From: Planctomycetota bacterium
GTDB lineage: Bacteria; Planctomycetota; UBA1135; GCA-002686595
DNA: 5,122 bases
Reading direction: 5' to 3'
NCBI GenBank assembly: GCA_016764635.1
Contig: JAESRM010000246.1
Span: 5,253 to 10,374, forward strand
Position 1 is the stretch's first letter; each line of letters begins with the position of its first letter. The notes below the pieces were generated by a model. It had not been told where the DNA came from, did no database searches, and was given only the letters and a program-made list of their open reading frames with translations. Positions 1-5,122 of this stretch are shown piece after piece. Both the position numbers and the translations under genes were made by a program.

Positions 1-1049
1 GTGATGTCGATGGTAAACAGCCCTACAAAAACTCCGCTGGAAGCGTCGTAGGTCTCGATCCAGACATCGAAGTCCGTGGCCGAAAACTCGCTGTGATGCA
101 CGTAGGCAAAGTTGTTGGTTCCCAGGTCATAGGCCACATCCGGGTGCTGGAGATTGCGCGAGTAACCCCCATGCAACGGGTAGGTCGTGATGATGGGATC
201 GATGATGACAGGCGCCACGCTAGCGGCCATGAAAGCAGCGGGTACGACGATGCGTAGGCGGTCTTGTTGGGCTATGACTTTGAGCTCCATGCGCTTGCCA
301 GCGCCATCAATCACGACAGCATGGCTGTAATGGACTCCGCCAAACTCGCCTGCGAAGAAGTAACCATTGTCTGCTTGTTGCAAGGGAAGTTCACTTTGTA
401 CCTCGATGTCGAGCGCCCATTCGGCGTCGATTGCGGCCACATTCAAAGCGAAGCTCTGCTCCACTTCGGTAGGGGACAGGTCATAGCGAACCATGATGGG
501 GCCACGGTCCAGTTCGATGCGATCACCACTTCTTTGAACGATTGCCGTTTCACTCAGCGCGAGTGATTCTCCGCCCAAGGTCGAGGCGTGCAGTCGCAAG
601 CCAAACCCGTAGGTCTTGGGAGCGTCGCTTCCGAGAAAAGGCATGAAGGTGAACCCGTCAGGCCCTGCACTGGCTTTGTAATCCGCTCCGCTAGCCCATT
701 GCACGGACCCCACGGTGTCGTAGTGCATACGGCCTTTCAGCAGCCGGTTGAAATCCACTTGAATGATGGCCGCTTCGGCTTCGTCGGGAAGGGCATCCGT
801 GTTCGATTGGGGCCGAGGGGCGGGCCTTTCCGCGTGGGTCACTCGGGGAGCACGGGCCCCATCGATCGGCGAAAACCATGATTCCGTGGCCGATGTGGCC
901 TTGAATACCAGGCTGGGCGTGGGGCTACTCGGAGCCGCCGTGCCGACGGGAGCCTCCGGAAACTGAGCAAAAACTGTCGTGGAGAGAATGGCGGCAACAC
1001 TGAGGATTCCAAGCATCTTGGAACCCCGATCGGGGCGGAGATTGTTCAT
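1..1049 (-). CDS. Secreted beta-rich protein with C-terminal 'PDVAYD'-type repeat, N-terminal part only
   Basis: This frame is open from an ATG at 1049 to the left edge: 349 codons with no stop, and the 3' end lies outside the window. Residues 1-28 are a classical signal peptide: basic start (MNNLRPDRGSK), hydrophobic core (MLGILSVAAILSTTVFA) and a likely cut after VFA, before QFPEAP. A Pro/Ala/Ser-rich linker runs to about residue 90. Residues 95-290 are beta-rich and end in VAPVIIDPII; in form this recalls the module that precedes FG-GAP or propeller-like repeats in secreted planctomycete and myxobacterial proteins. Residues 300-340 (QHPDVAYD, FSATDFDVW, TYDASSG) look like the first unit of a repeat region. 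The product is probably exported to the periplasm, surface or medium; its function is unknown. No Shine-Dalgarno is visible. The only other upstream in-frame start is GTG at 1058, and an in-frame TAA lies at 1074-1076. The gene follows the AAA+ gene on the same strand after a 175-bp gap. Confidence 0.85.
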   Translation of the reverse strand, partial: MNNLRPDRGSKMLGILSVAAILSTTVFAQFPEAPVGTAAPSSPTPSLVFKATSATESWFSPIDGARAPRVTHAERPAPRPQSNTDALPDEAEAAIIQVDFNRLLKGRMHYDTVGSVQWASGADYKASAGPDGFTFMPFLGSDAPKTYGFGLRLHASTLGGESLALSETAIVQRSGDRIELDRGPIMVRYDLSPTEVEQSFALNVAAIDAEWALDIEVQSELPLQQADNGYFFAGEFGGVHYSHAVVIDGAGKRMELKVIAQQDRLRIVVPAAFMAASVAPVIIDPIITTYPLHGGYSRNLQHPDVAYDLGTNNFAYVHHSEFSATDFDVWIETYDASSGVFVGLFTIDI

Positions 1050-1156
1050 GGCGAGCACGTAAGGAGCGATGGCTTAGGGGAGGCCTGGAGGGACTAGGCC
1101 ACAACTTCCCCGCTCCCCAAAGCGCAATCCAGCGCTCTACTCCCTCACCTTCTTGA

Positions 1157-1184
1157 AAAATAGATTTTGGCAATACGGCGTCAG
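1157..1184 (-). promoter_or_regulatory. Candidate sigma70-like promoter for the secreted-protein gene
   Basis: On the minus strand, CTGACG (1184-1179, 4/6 to the -35 consensus) and TATTTT (1162-1157, 4/6 to the -10 consensus) are separated by 16 bp. They lie in a short AT-rich patch about 100 bp upstream of the ATG at 1049. No good terminator follows the AAA+ stop at 1225: only weak hairpins such as ACCG/CGGT around 1213-1225, without a T-tract. Readthrough from the AAA+ gene is therefore also possible. The call is weak, because matches of this quality occur by chance. Confidence 0.25.
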
Positions 1185-1224
1185 GTGCCCTGTCACCCAC
1201 TCGCGACAGATCACCGTATAGCGG

Positions 1225-2520
1225 TTACAACAGCCGCAGTTGGCCGTTTTTGACGCCCAGGCGCAGGCTGGGGTTGGGCGTGTTTTGGGTGCGGCAGAGT
1301 TCTTCTACCAGGAAGGGTTCTACTTCGCGGCGGATGATGCGGCGGACTTCGCGGGCGCCGGTGGCGGGGTTGTAGGCGCGGGAGCCTACGAGGCGGGCGA
1401 CGGCGGGGGTGAATGAGAGCGTGATGCCGCGCTTGGCTGCTAGGGTTTTTAGGTCGGCGAGTTGACCGGAGGCGATGGACTGCACGATGGGCAGGTCCAG
1501 GTCGGCGAAGAGGATGGTTTCGTCGAGGCGGCCTAGGAACTCGGGGCTGAAGGTATTGCAGAGGGCTTCTTCGGTGATCTCGCGCATGGCGTTGTGTTCG
1601 ACGCCTTTTTTGGTGCCAAAACCTAGGGCGCGGGAAGAGCGGCGTACCTCGTCGGCGCCCACGTTGGAGGTCAGGATGACCACGGCGTTTTCGAAGGAGA
1701 CGCGGCGGCCTTTGCCGTCGGTGAGGGAGCCTTCTTCGAGGATCTGCAGCATCAGGTTGTGCAGCTTGGGGTGCGCCTTTTCGACCTCGTCGAAGAGCAC
1801 GACGCTGGCCGGGTTTTTGCGCAGGGCGTCGGTCAGTTGACCGCCTTCATCGTGGCCCACGAAGCCGGGGGGCGCGCCGATGAGTTTTGAGTACTCGTGG
1901 GAGAGCGCGAACTCGGAGCAGTCGATGCGGATCAGGGAGTCGGTGCCCAGGCATTCCTTGGCGAGTACGCGGGCCAGTTCGGTCTTGCCCGTGCCGGTGC
2001 GGCCGGTGAAGAGCAGGGAGGCCAGGGGTCGTTGGTCGCTGGCCAGGCCCACGGCGGCGCGTGCCATGGCGCGGGCGGTGGCGCGGGTGGCTTCCGGTTG
2101 GCCGAGCACGGCTTTTTGCAGGCGGGTTTCCAGGCCGGGGATCGAGCGGCTGAGCTTGTGGCGCAGGGCTTCCTGGTCGGCGGCTTCCTTGCTTTCGTCC
2201 TGCTCCTGGACCTTGGTCTCGAAGGATGTCTCCAGGCGCACCTCGTGGATGCTCAGGCCTGGATTGATCTCGATGCAGAGCTGATAGAGGATGTCCTCGA
2301 CCAAGAGCGGATCCTCAGGGAAGAGGGTCTCGATGGCCATGGGTACATCATCCCGGAACTCGGGCATGCATGAGCCGATCACCAAGCGACGGTAGCCAGC
2401 CTTGTCGAGGCTAGGTTTACCGGGCAGGTGTAGGCTTTTGGAATCGGCTATTTGGATCTCGACGAACGAGTCGGCGAGGTCGAAATAGCGGAAAACACTA
2501 TGTTGACGTGCTGAATCCAC
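1225..2520 (-). CDS. Single-ring Clp/Hsp100 (ClpC-like D2) AAA+ ATPase with unknown N-terminal domain
   Basis: This is an ATP-driven protein unfoldase or remodelling ATPase of the Clp/Hsp100 class. Numbered from GTG at 2520 (431 aa), it has Walker A GRTGTGKT at 173-180, aromatic pore loop GFVG at 219-222, Walker B VVLFDE ending in D244-E245, sensor-1 N286, arginine finger R331 in FLGRLDE, and sensor-2 R390 in GAREVR. These match the second (D2) module of ClpB/ClpC, and all key residues are present. Typical ClpB/ClpC proteins have about 800-860 residues and two ATPase modules; here D1 and the usual double-repeat N-domain are absent. Instead, residues 1-95 form a domain I do not recognise (YRRLVIGSCMPEF near 43-55, VEDILYQLCIEINPGLSIHEV near 74-94), followed by a charged linker rich in E, Q and K. 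An L-G-F tripeptide at 299-301 lies where ClpA/ClpC carry their ClpP-docking loop. The frame is open to an ATG at 2781, but residues upstream of 2520 look non-coding (R/P/S/H-rich, with rare AGA, AGG, ATA and CGA codons), so GTG at 2520 is preferred. It is transcribed divergently from the kinase. Confidence 0.85.
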   Translation of the reverse strand: MDSARQHSVFRYFDLADSFVEIQIADSKSLHLPGKPSLDKAGYRRLVIGSCMPEFRDDVPMAIETLFPEDPLLVEDILYQLCIEINPGLSIHEVRLETSFETKVQEQDESKEAADQEALRHKLSRSIPGLETRLQKAVLGQPEATRATARAMARAAVGLASDQRPLASLLFTGRTGTGKTELARVLAKECLGTDSLIRIDCSEFALSHEYSKLIGAPPGFVGHDEGGQLTDALRKNPASVVLFDEVEKAHPKLHNLMLQILEEGSLTDGKGRRVSFENAVVILTSNVGADEVRRSSRALGFGTKKGVEHNAMREITEEALCNTFSPEFLGRLDETILFADLDLPIVQSIASGQLADLKTLAAKRGITLSFTPAVARLVGSRAYNPATGAREVRRIIRREVEPFLVEELCRTQNTPNPSLRLGVKNGQLRLL

Positions 2521-2877
2521 GGACAGGCGATAAGCAGGGGGAGTGCTTGGATGGAGGGGGGGGACGGTAAGGGCCCGAGTGAGGCCCCTAGCCCGCTCAA
2601 TCGGAACCTGCGTAGAGCCAACTTGATCGCACCCGTGGAAATGGCTCTGGAAAGCCAAGGTCTTGGGTATTCTCCCAGTTCGGTGCACGGATTTGTCAGG
2701 TCTGGCCGGTGACTCAATGCCCCGGGAAAGGGGTTTCCTGGCGGTGGTCCCCGGGCTGTGGGCTGGCCCGCTTCGAAGCATTTGGATGGCAGGTCCGGTT
2801 TGTTCTGTCGCGATTCAGGTCTATCCCATCTACACTGTTCGGTCCTGGCAGCTTTCCGGCTGTCAGCCCTCCCCCCA
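2521..2877. other. Divergent intergenic region between AAA+ ATPase and kinase genes
   Basis: This 357-bp stretch must hold the promoters of both divergent genes, unless the AAA+ gene really starts at 2781. It contains a run of eight G at 2556-2563 and a pyrimidine-rich leader (CCCTCCCCCC) just before the kinase ATG. I see no convincing -35/-10 pair. TTGTCA at 2693-2698 is a good -35 match, but nothing resembling a -10 box stands 16-18 bp downstream. There is no clear operator palindrome. The open frames crossing it (minus to 2781, minus to 2900, plus from GTG 2758) lack protein-like composition. Confidence 0.5.
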
Positions 2878-3681
2878 ATGACCTCCTCCCCCCAAGGCAA
2901 GTCCCCCGAGCAAGACGAGCTGCGCTACCTGGCGTTGCTCGTTCATCGTGGTTACCTGGGGGTGGCCCAGGGCAAGGATCTGGTGCCCCGGGTGAAGTCC
3001 GGCTTGCCCCTGGACGCCATGCTCGTGGAAGGCCTGGGCTGGAAGCCGGCTAAGGTGGCTTGGCTGAGGGAGACCCACGCGGGTGAGAACCCCCGTATTC
3101 CCGGGTTCCAGGTGGGGATTCGTCTAGGGCAAGGGGGCAGCGCTGAGGTCTTCCGGGCCAAGAGCGATGTGGATGGGCGGCCGGTGGCCCTCAAAATCTT
3201 GAACCAGGCTGGCCTGCGCAATCCGGAGATGCTCAAGGCGTTCGTTGAGGAGGGCAAGCGACTGGCCCAGCTACAGCACCCCGGGCTTGTGGCGGGTTTT
3301 GGGGTGGCCAAGTACTCCGACCAAGTCTTCACCAAATTGGAGTTCATCGAGGGGGAGACGCTCCAGCAGAGGTTGGATCGGGGCGCGGATGTGAACGAGG
3401 TCCAGGCATGGAAAATATTGCTGCAGGTCGCCAGCGCTTTGAAATACCTGGCCGACCAGGGGCTCGTGCACCGGGACGTGAAACCGGGCAACATCATGTT
3501 GACCAAAGGCGGCCAGGCCAAGTTGATCGACTTGGGATTCTGCGCGGCCACGGACATGGCGTGCCGCGAAGGCTTGGCGGTGGGCACAGCGGAATACCTC
3601 TCGCCCGAGCAGGCCATGGGCGGCGCGGCGGCCGATGTGCGCAGCGATATCTACAGCCTGGGAGTGACGCTCTCCAGATGA
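2878..3681 (+). CDS. Ser/Thr protein kinase, frame broken in the C-lobe (267-aa N-terminal product)
   Basis: This is a Hanks-type (Pkn/eukaryotic-like) Ser/Thr kinase, with no membrane segment seen. Numbered from ATG 2878, the motifs are: glycine loop LGQGGSAEV at 83-91, ATP-binding Lys K106 in VALK, alpha-C Glu E125, catalytic loop HRDVKPGN at 198-205 (D200, K202, N205), metal-binding D218 in DLG (a common variant of DFG), activation segment end GTAEYLSPEQ at 236-245, and D257 in SDIYSLG. Residues 1-72 form a short helical-looking module ahead of the kinase fold (LALLVHRGYL, VKSGLPLDAMLVEGLGW). The frame stops at TGA 3679-3681, right after LGVTL, so the rest of the C-lobe is missing from this frame but continues in the next. 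Intact, the protein would be 370 aa. A GTG at 2758 is an in-frame alternative start, but the extra 40 residues look non-coding and ATG 2878 fits family lengths. No Shine-Dalgarno precedes it. Confidence 0.85.
   Translation: MTSSPQGKSPEQDELRYLALLVHRGYLGVAQGKDLVPRVKSGLPLDAMLVEGLGWKPAKVAWLRETHAGENPRIPGFQVGIRLGQGGSAEVFRAKSDVDGRPVALKILNQAGLRNPEMLKAFVEEGKRLAQLQHPGLVAGFGVAKYSDQVFTKLEFIEGETLQQRLDRGADVNEVQAWKILLQVASALKYLADQGLVHRDVKPGNIMLTKGGQAKLIDLGFCAATDMACREGLAVGTAEYLSPEQAMGGAAADVRSDIYSLGVTLSR
3670..3681 (+). other. Apparent one-base deletion (frameshift) in the kinase gene
   Basis: The frame reads CTC TCC AGA TGA (L-S-R-stop). Adding one base after T3673 gives CTC TNC CAG ATG ACC GTG, that is LGVTL-X-QMTVGRLPF with X probably Phe or Tyr, which is what kinase subdomains IX-X look like. 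With that base restored, 2878-3989 becomes exactly 371 codons including the stop. Loss of one T from a TT pair (CTCTTCCAG) is the simplest explanation; it could be a sequencing error or a real mutation. Confidence 0.75.
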
Positions 3682-3989
3682 CCGTGGGGCGTTTGCCTTT
3701 TGAGAGCAAGCCGGGCGAGGACGTTTTGCGTCAGCACGTCTTGCAGGTTTTTCGCTCGTCGGAACTCAAGGGCCGCAGCCTCTCACCGCAACTGCAGTAC
3801 TTCATTGAGAAGATGCTGGCCAAGGACGCGGGTGTGCGCTTCCAGTCCTATGGCGAATTGATCACCGAGGTCGAAGGCCAAATCGAAGGCCAACGACGTT
3901 TGAATTACACCGGGGATAAGGCGCGTCGCGCTCCCGTTCGCGCCACGATCAAGAAGACCGTTCGGCGCACTCCCCGTCGCCGCCGTTGA
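3672..3989 (+). pseudogene. Kinase C-lobe remainder in the -1 frame, with Arg-rich tail
   Basis: After the frame break the protein sequence continues without interruption: QMTVGRLPFESKPGEDVL, then VFRSSEL, LSPQLQYFIEKMLAKDAGVRF and SYGELITEV, ending at TGA 3987-3989. This is the expected lower C-lobe of a bacterial Ser/Thr kinase (helices G-I). In the 370-residue restored protein the conserved subdomain XI arginine is R321, within DAGVRF. The last 22 residues (349-370) are strongly basic, ending RTPRRRR, and might contact nucleic acid, an acidic partner or membrane lipid. The frame shows no further damage and no other stop, so the break is either very recent or artificial. It should be read together with the 2878-3681 entry as one gene. 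It has no start codon of its own at the junction; ATG 3678 is in frame but has no ribosome site. Confidence 0.75.
3871..3894 (+). repeat. 12-bp tandem duplication in the kinase C-terminal region
   Basis: TCGAAGGCCAAA is followed directly by TCGAAGGCCAAC (11 of 12 bases identical). It encodes the doubled peptide VEGQ-IEGQ in the linker between the kinase fold and the basic tail. The reading frame is kept, so it looks like an in-frame slippage duplication and not damage. Confidence 0.7.
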
Positions 3990-3992
3990 ACC

Positions 3993-4814
3993 ATGCAAGA
4001 TTCCCAGGACTCTCTTTTGGGTGTGGTGCCTTTTCGTTTTCAGTGTCAGCGCAGCGGTCGCTGCTGTCGGGTGGGGGCGGGATACGTTTGGCTCGAACCC
4101 GATGAGCTAGCGCCCTTGGCATTGGCCTCTGGTATGGAGTTGGAGGCCTTCGTTCGGGAGTGCGTACGGCAAGTGCCCGACCCGCGCAGCGGAGAAACGC
4201 GTTTGGCCTTGCGCGAAGGTGCGGGGCTGCAAGCCGATCGCTGCCGCATGTTGGAAGGGCACAACGAATGCACTGTGTACGAACAGCGCCCCGCGCATTG
4301 CCGCGATTTTCCTTTTTGGAAGAGCGTGCTGGAGGAAGGGGAGGGCTTCGAAAGGGCGCGCGAGGTTTGCCCTGGCATCCGAGTGGAGCCTAAACCCGAG
4401 GACCGCGAGAAGGCTTTCGAGCAATTGGCGGCCTTGTACGAGGACTTGCAAAAGGAGATCGACGCCATCGGTCCAGCCTGCGCCATGAGCGGACTGTGTT
4501 GCCGTTTCGAAGAAGCCGATCATGAACTCTATGCGGGTGGGCTGGAAACAGACTATGCGGTTCACTGTCACCCCGATGCGCCCGAGCCCGAAGCTCCGGG
4601 CCGTTGTCATTACCACGTCAAGGGAATGTGCACCGCGCGCAAGGGGCGGCCCCTGGCTTGCCGCACCTACTTCTGCGATGAGAGCAAGGAAGATGCGTGC
4701 GTGGATGTGCACGAGGTCTTCCTGAAGCGTTTGCGTGAGATCGAAGACACCTGCGGCTTCGAGCGCACCTACGCGCGTTTTCCCGAATTGCTGAAGGGCT
4801 ACCTCAAGGACTAG
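3993..4814 (+). CDS. Cysteine-cluster protein with two tandem YkgJ-type (Zn/Fe-chelating) modules
   Basis: This is a 273-aa soluble protein with 18 cysteines and no signal peptide. Module 1 (about 12-130) shows the YkgJ family pattern: FQCQRSGRCC at 16-25 (C18, C24, C25), C84, C93 in CTVYEQRPAHCRDFPFW (C103), and CP at 126-127. Module 2 (about 158-260) repeats the theme in divergent form: CAMSGLCC at 163-170, C192, C205, and MCTARKGRPLACRTYFCDE (C213, C223, C228). The YkgJ family is described as a putative zinc- or iron-chelating domain; its biochemical role is not established. The SG in place of CG in both opening motifs removes one cysteine of the classic CxxCxxCC signature. The ATG lies 3 bp after the kinase stop with no Shine-Dalgarno, so translation is probably coupled to the kinase. 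The kinase frameshift, if real, would leave terminating ribosomes about 310 bp upstream and might lower expression. I infer a cytoplasmic metal-binding protein, possibly linked to kinase signalling. Confidence 0.85.
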   Translation: MQDSQDSLLGVVPFRFQCQRSGRCCRVGAGYVWLEPDELAPLALASGMELEAFVRECVRQVPDPRSGETRLALREGAGLQADRCRMLEGHNECTVYEQRPAHCRDFPFWKSVLEEGEGFERAREVCPGIRVEPKPEDREKAFEQLAALYEDLQKEIDAIGPACAMSGLCCRFEEADHELYAGGLETDYAVHCHPDAPEPEAPGRCHYHVKGMCTARKGRPLACRTYFCDESKEDACVDVHEVFLKRLREIEDTCGFERTYARFPELLKGYLKD

Positions 4815-4867
4815 CCCGCAACGGAGGCAGGCTTGCGTGGGTAGGGGGGCTATATGGGGTAGGGGAG

Positions 4868-4912
4868 TAAAAGAAGAGAGCGACCACGCGTTAGCATGGT
4901 CGCTCACATTTC
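4868..4912. terminator. Strong hairpin, probable (bidirectional) terminator
   Basis: GAGCGACCA (4878-4886) and TGGTCGCTC (4897-4905) form a perfect 9-bp stem around a 10-base loop, 63 bp after the YkgJ-type gene stop. On the plus strand the following bases (ACATTTCGG) are only weakly T-rich. On the minus strand the stem is followed by TCTTCTTTTACT, a better T-tract, so it may also end transcription from a gene to the right. The A-rich bases before the stem on the plus strand fit a bidirectional intrinsic terminator. Confidence 0.6.
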
Positions 4913-5036
4913 GGTCCTCCATCCAATTGAGGGCCGTCCCAGGGGTTTATTCCCGGGGGCGCATCACGGGGCACTCCTACCCTGGATGCATGATGCCTGC
5001 TCAACGCAAGGCCCAGTCACAGCGCTTGCACGCCAT

Positions 5037-5052
5037 GACCGCCTAAGCGGTC
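5037..5052. repeat. Small perfect inverted repeat
   Basis: GACCGC and GCGGTC flank CTAA, giving a 6-bp GC-rich stem with a 4-base loop. No T-tract follows on either strand (CAAATCCCC on plus, ATGGCGTG on minus), so it is not a standard terminator. It could be a protein-binding palindrome, part of an RNA fold, or chance. Confidence 0.35.
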
Positions 5053-5122
5053 CAAATCCCCAGGAAAGGGCTGATGTGTTGAGAGGTATCAAGGTTTCTC
5101 CTAGCTTCGCTTCGGGTCCCGA

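Larger units (their letters stand above)
4815..5122. other. Right-end region without a convincing gene
   Basis: Apart from the hairpin at 4878-4905 and the inverted repeat at 5037-5052, I see nothing firm here. A minus-strand frame is open from the right edge to TGA at 4966-4964 (about 52 codons), but its peptide (rich in S, W, R and G) is not protein-like enough to call. No tRNA, tmRNA, RNase P RNA or rRNA signature was recognised. Confidence 0.5.

Noticed and set aside
264..966. Plus-strand open frames of 67-100 aa
   Set aside because: Antisense to the secreted-protein gene, which is open on the minus strand throughout with a good signal peptide.
1475..2373. Plus-strand open frames of 121, 134 and 158 aa
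   Set aside because: They are antisense to the AAA+ ATPase; low-complexity Gly/Ala/Arg/Ser composition is typical of shadow frames in GC-rich DNA.
1225..2781. AAA+ gene as a decayed full-length ClpB/ClpC
   Set aside because: All D2 catalytic residues are intact and the upstream sequence holds no trace of a D1 module in any frame.
2448..2900. 150-aa minus-strand frame across the divergent region
   Set aside because: Composition is not protein-like, it has no domain, and it overlaps the AAA+ gene out of frame.
2952..3617. 221-aa minus-strand open frame
   Set aside because: Antisense to the kinase catalytic core, where all Hanks motifs are on the plus strand.
3666..3681. Programmed -1 ribosomal frameshift in the kinase
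   Set aside because: GACGCTCTCCAGATGA has no slippery heptamer, the P-site CTC cannot re-pair with GCT, and no strong downstream stem is evident.
1225..3989. Type VI secretion ClpV/PpkA pair
   Set aside because: No Tss genes are visible, and the ATPase is single-ring, unlike the two-ring ClpV.
4107..4922. 271-aa open frame on the minus strand
   Set aside because: It lies antisense to the cysteine-cluster gene, whose conserved Cys motifs clearly mark the plus strand as coding; the minus product has no recognisable domain.
4964..5122. Possible 3' end of a minus-strand gene entering from the right
   Set aside because: The frame is open for about 52 codons and ends 59 bp before the terminator hairpin, which is suggestive, but the peptide resembles nothing I recognise and is rich in Ser, Trp, Arg and Gly.

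Overview
The window looks like chromosomal DNA from a GC-rich Gram-negative bacterium, most likely a member of the Planctomycetota. The grounds are three. A bacterial-type Ser/Thr kinase has a short extra N-terminal module. A secreted protein carries an 'I(I/T)DP(I/L)I' beta-rich module followed by a 'PDVAYD' repeat unit. No recognisable Shine-Dalgarno sequence precedes any of the four genes. This assignment is inference from protein style; Myxococcota or another GC-rich phylum cannot be excluded. There is no rRNA, tRNA, CRISPR array or insertion sequence that I can recognise.

Layout. (1) Bases 1-1049, minus strand: the first 349 codons of a secreted protein gene that runs off the left edge, with a clear signal peptide. 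(2) Bases 1050-1224: a short gap with a weak promoter candidate for that gene. (3) Bases 1225-2520, minus strand (open upstream to 2781): a single-ring Clp/Hsp100 AAA+ ATPase. It has only the D2-type module of ClpB/ClpC, joined to an N-terminal domain I do not recognise, and it keeps an L-G-F tripeptide where ClpC-type unfoldases contact ClpP. (4) Bases 2521-2877: a divergent intergenic region. (5) Bases 2878-3989, plus strand: a Ser/Thr protein kinase of 370 residues in its intact form, broken by an apparent one-base deletion near 3673-3674, so the C-lobe continues in another frame. (6) Bases 3993-4814, plus strand, starting 3 bp after the kinase stop: a cysteine-rich protein with two consecutive YkgJ-type metal-binding modules. 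(7) Bases 4815-5122: no convincing gene, but a strong hairpin, probably a bidirectional terminator, and a smaller perfect inverted repeat.

The kinase and the cysteine-rich protein are almost certainly one transcription unit, divergent from the AAA+ gene. A combined role (kinase signalling, protein remodelling or unfolding, and metal or redox handling) is possible but rests on adjacency only. The points most worth a second look are the D2-only ClpC-like protein with its unknown N-terminal domain, the kinase frameshift, and the tandem YkgJ architecture.
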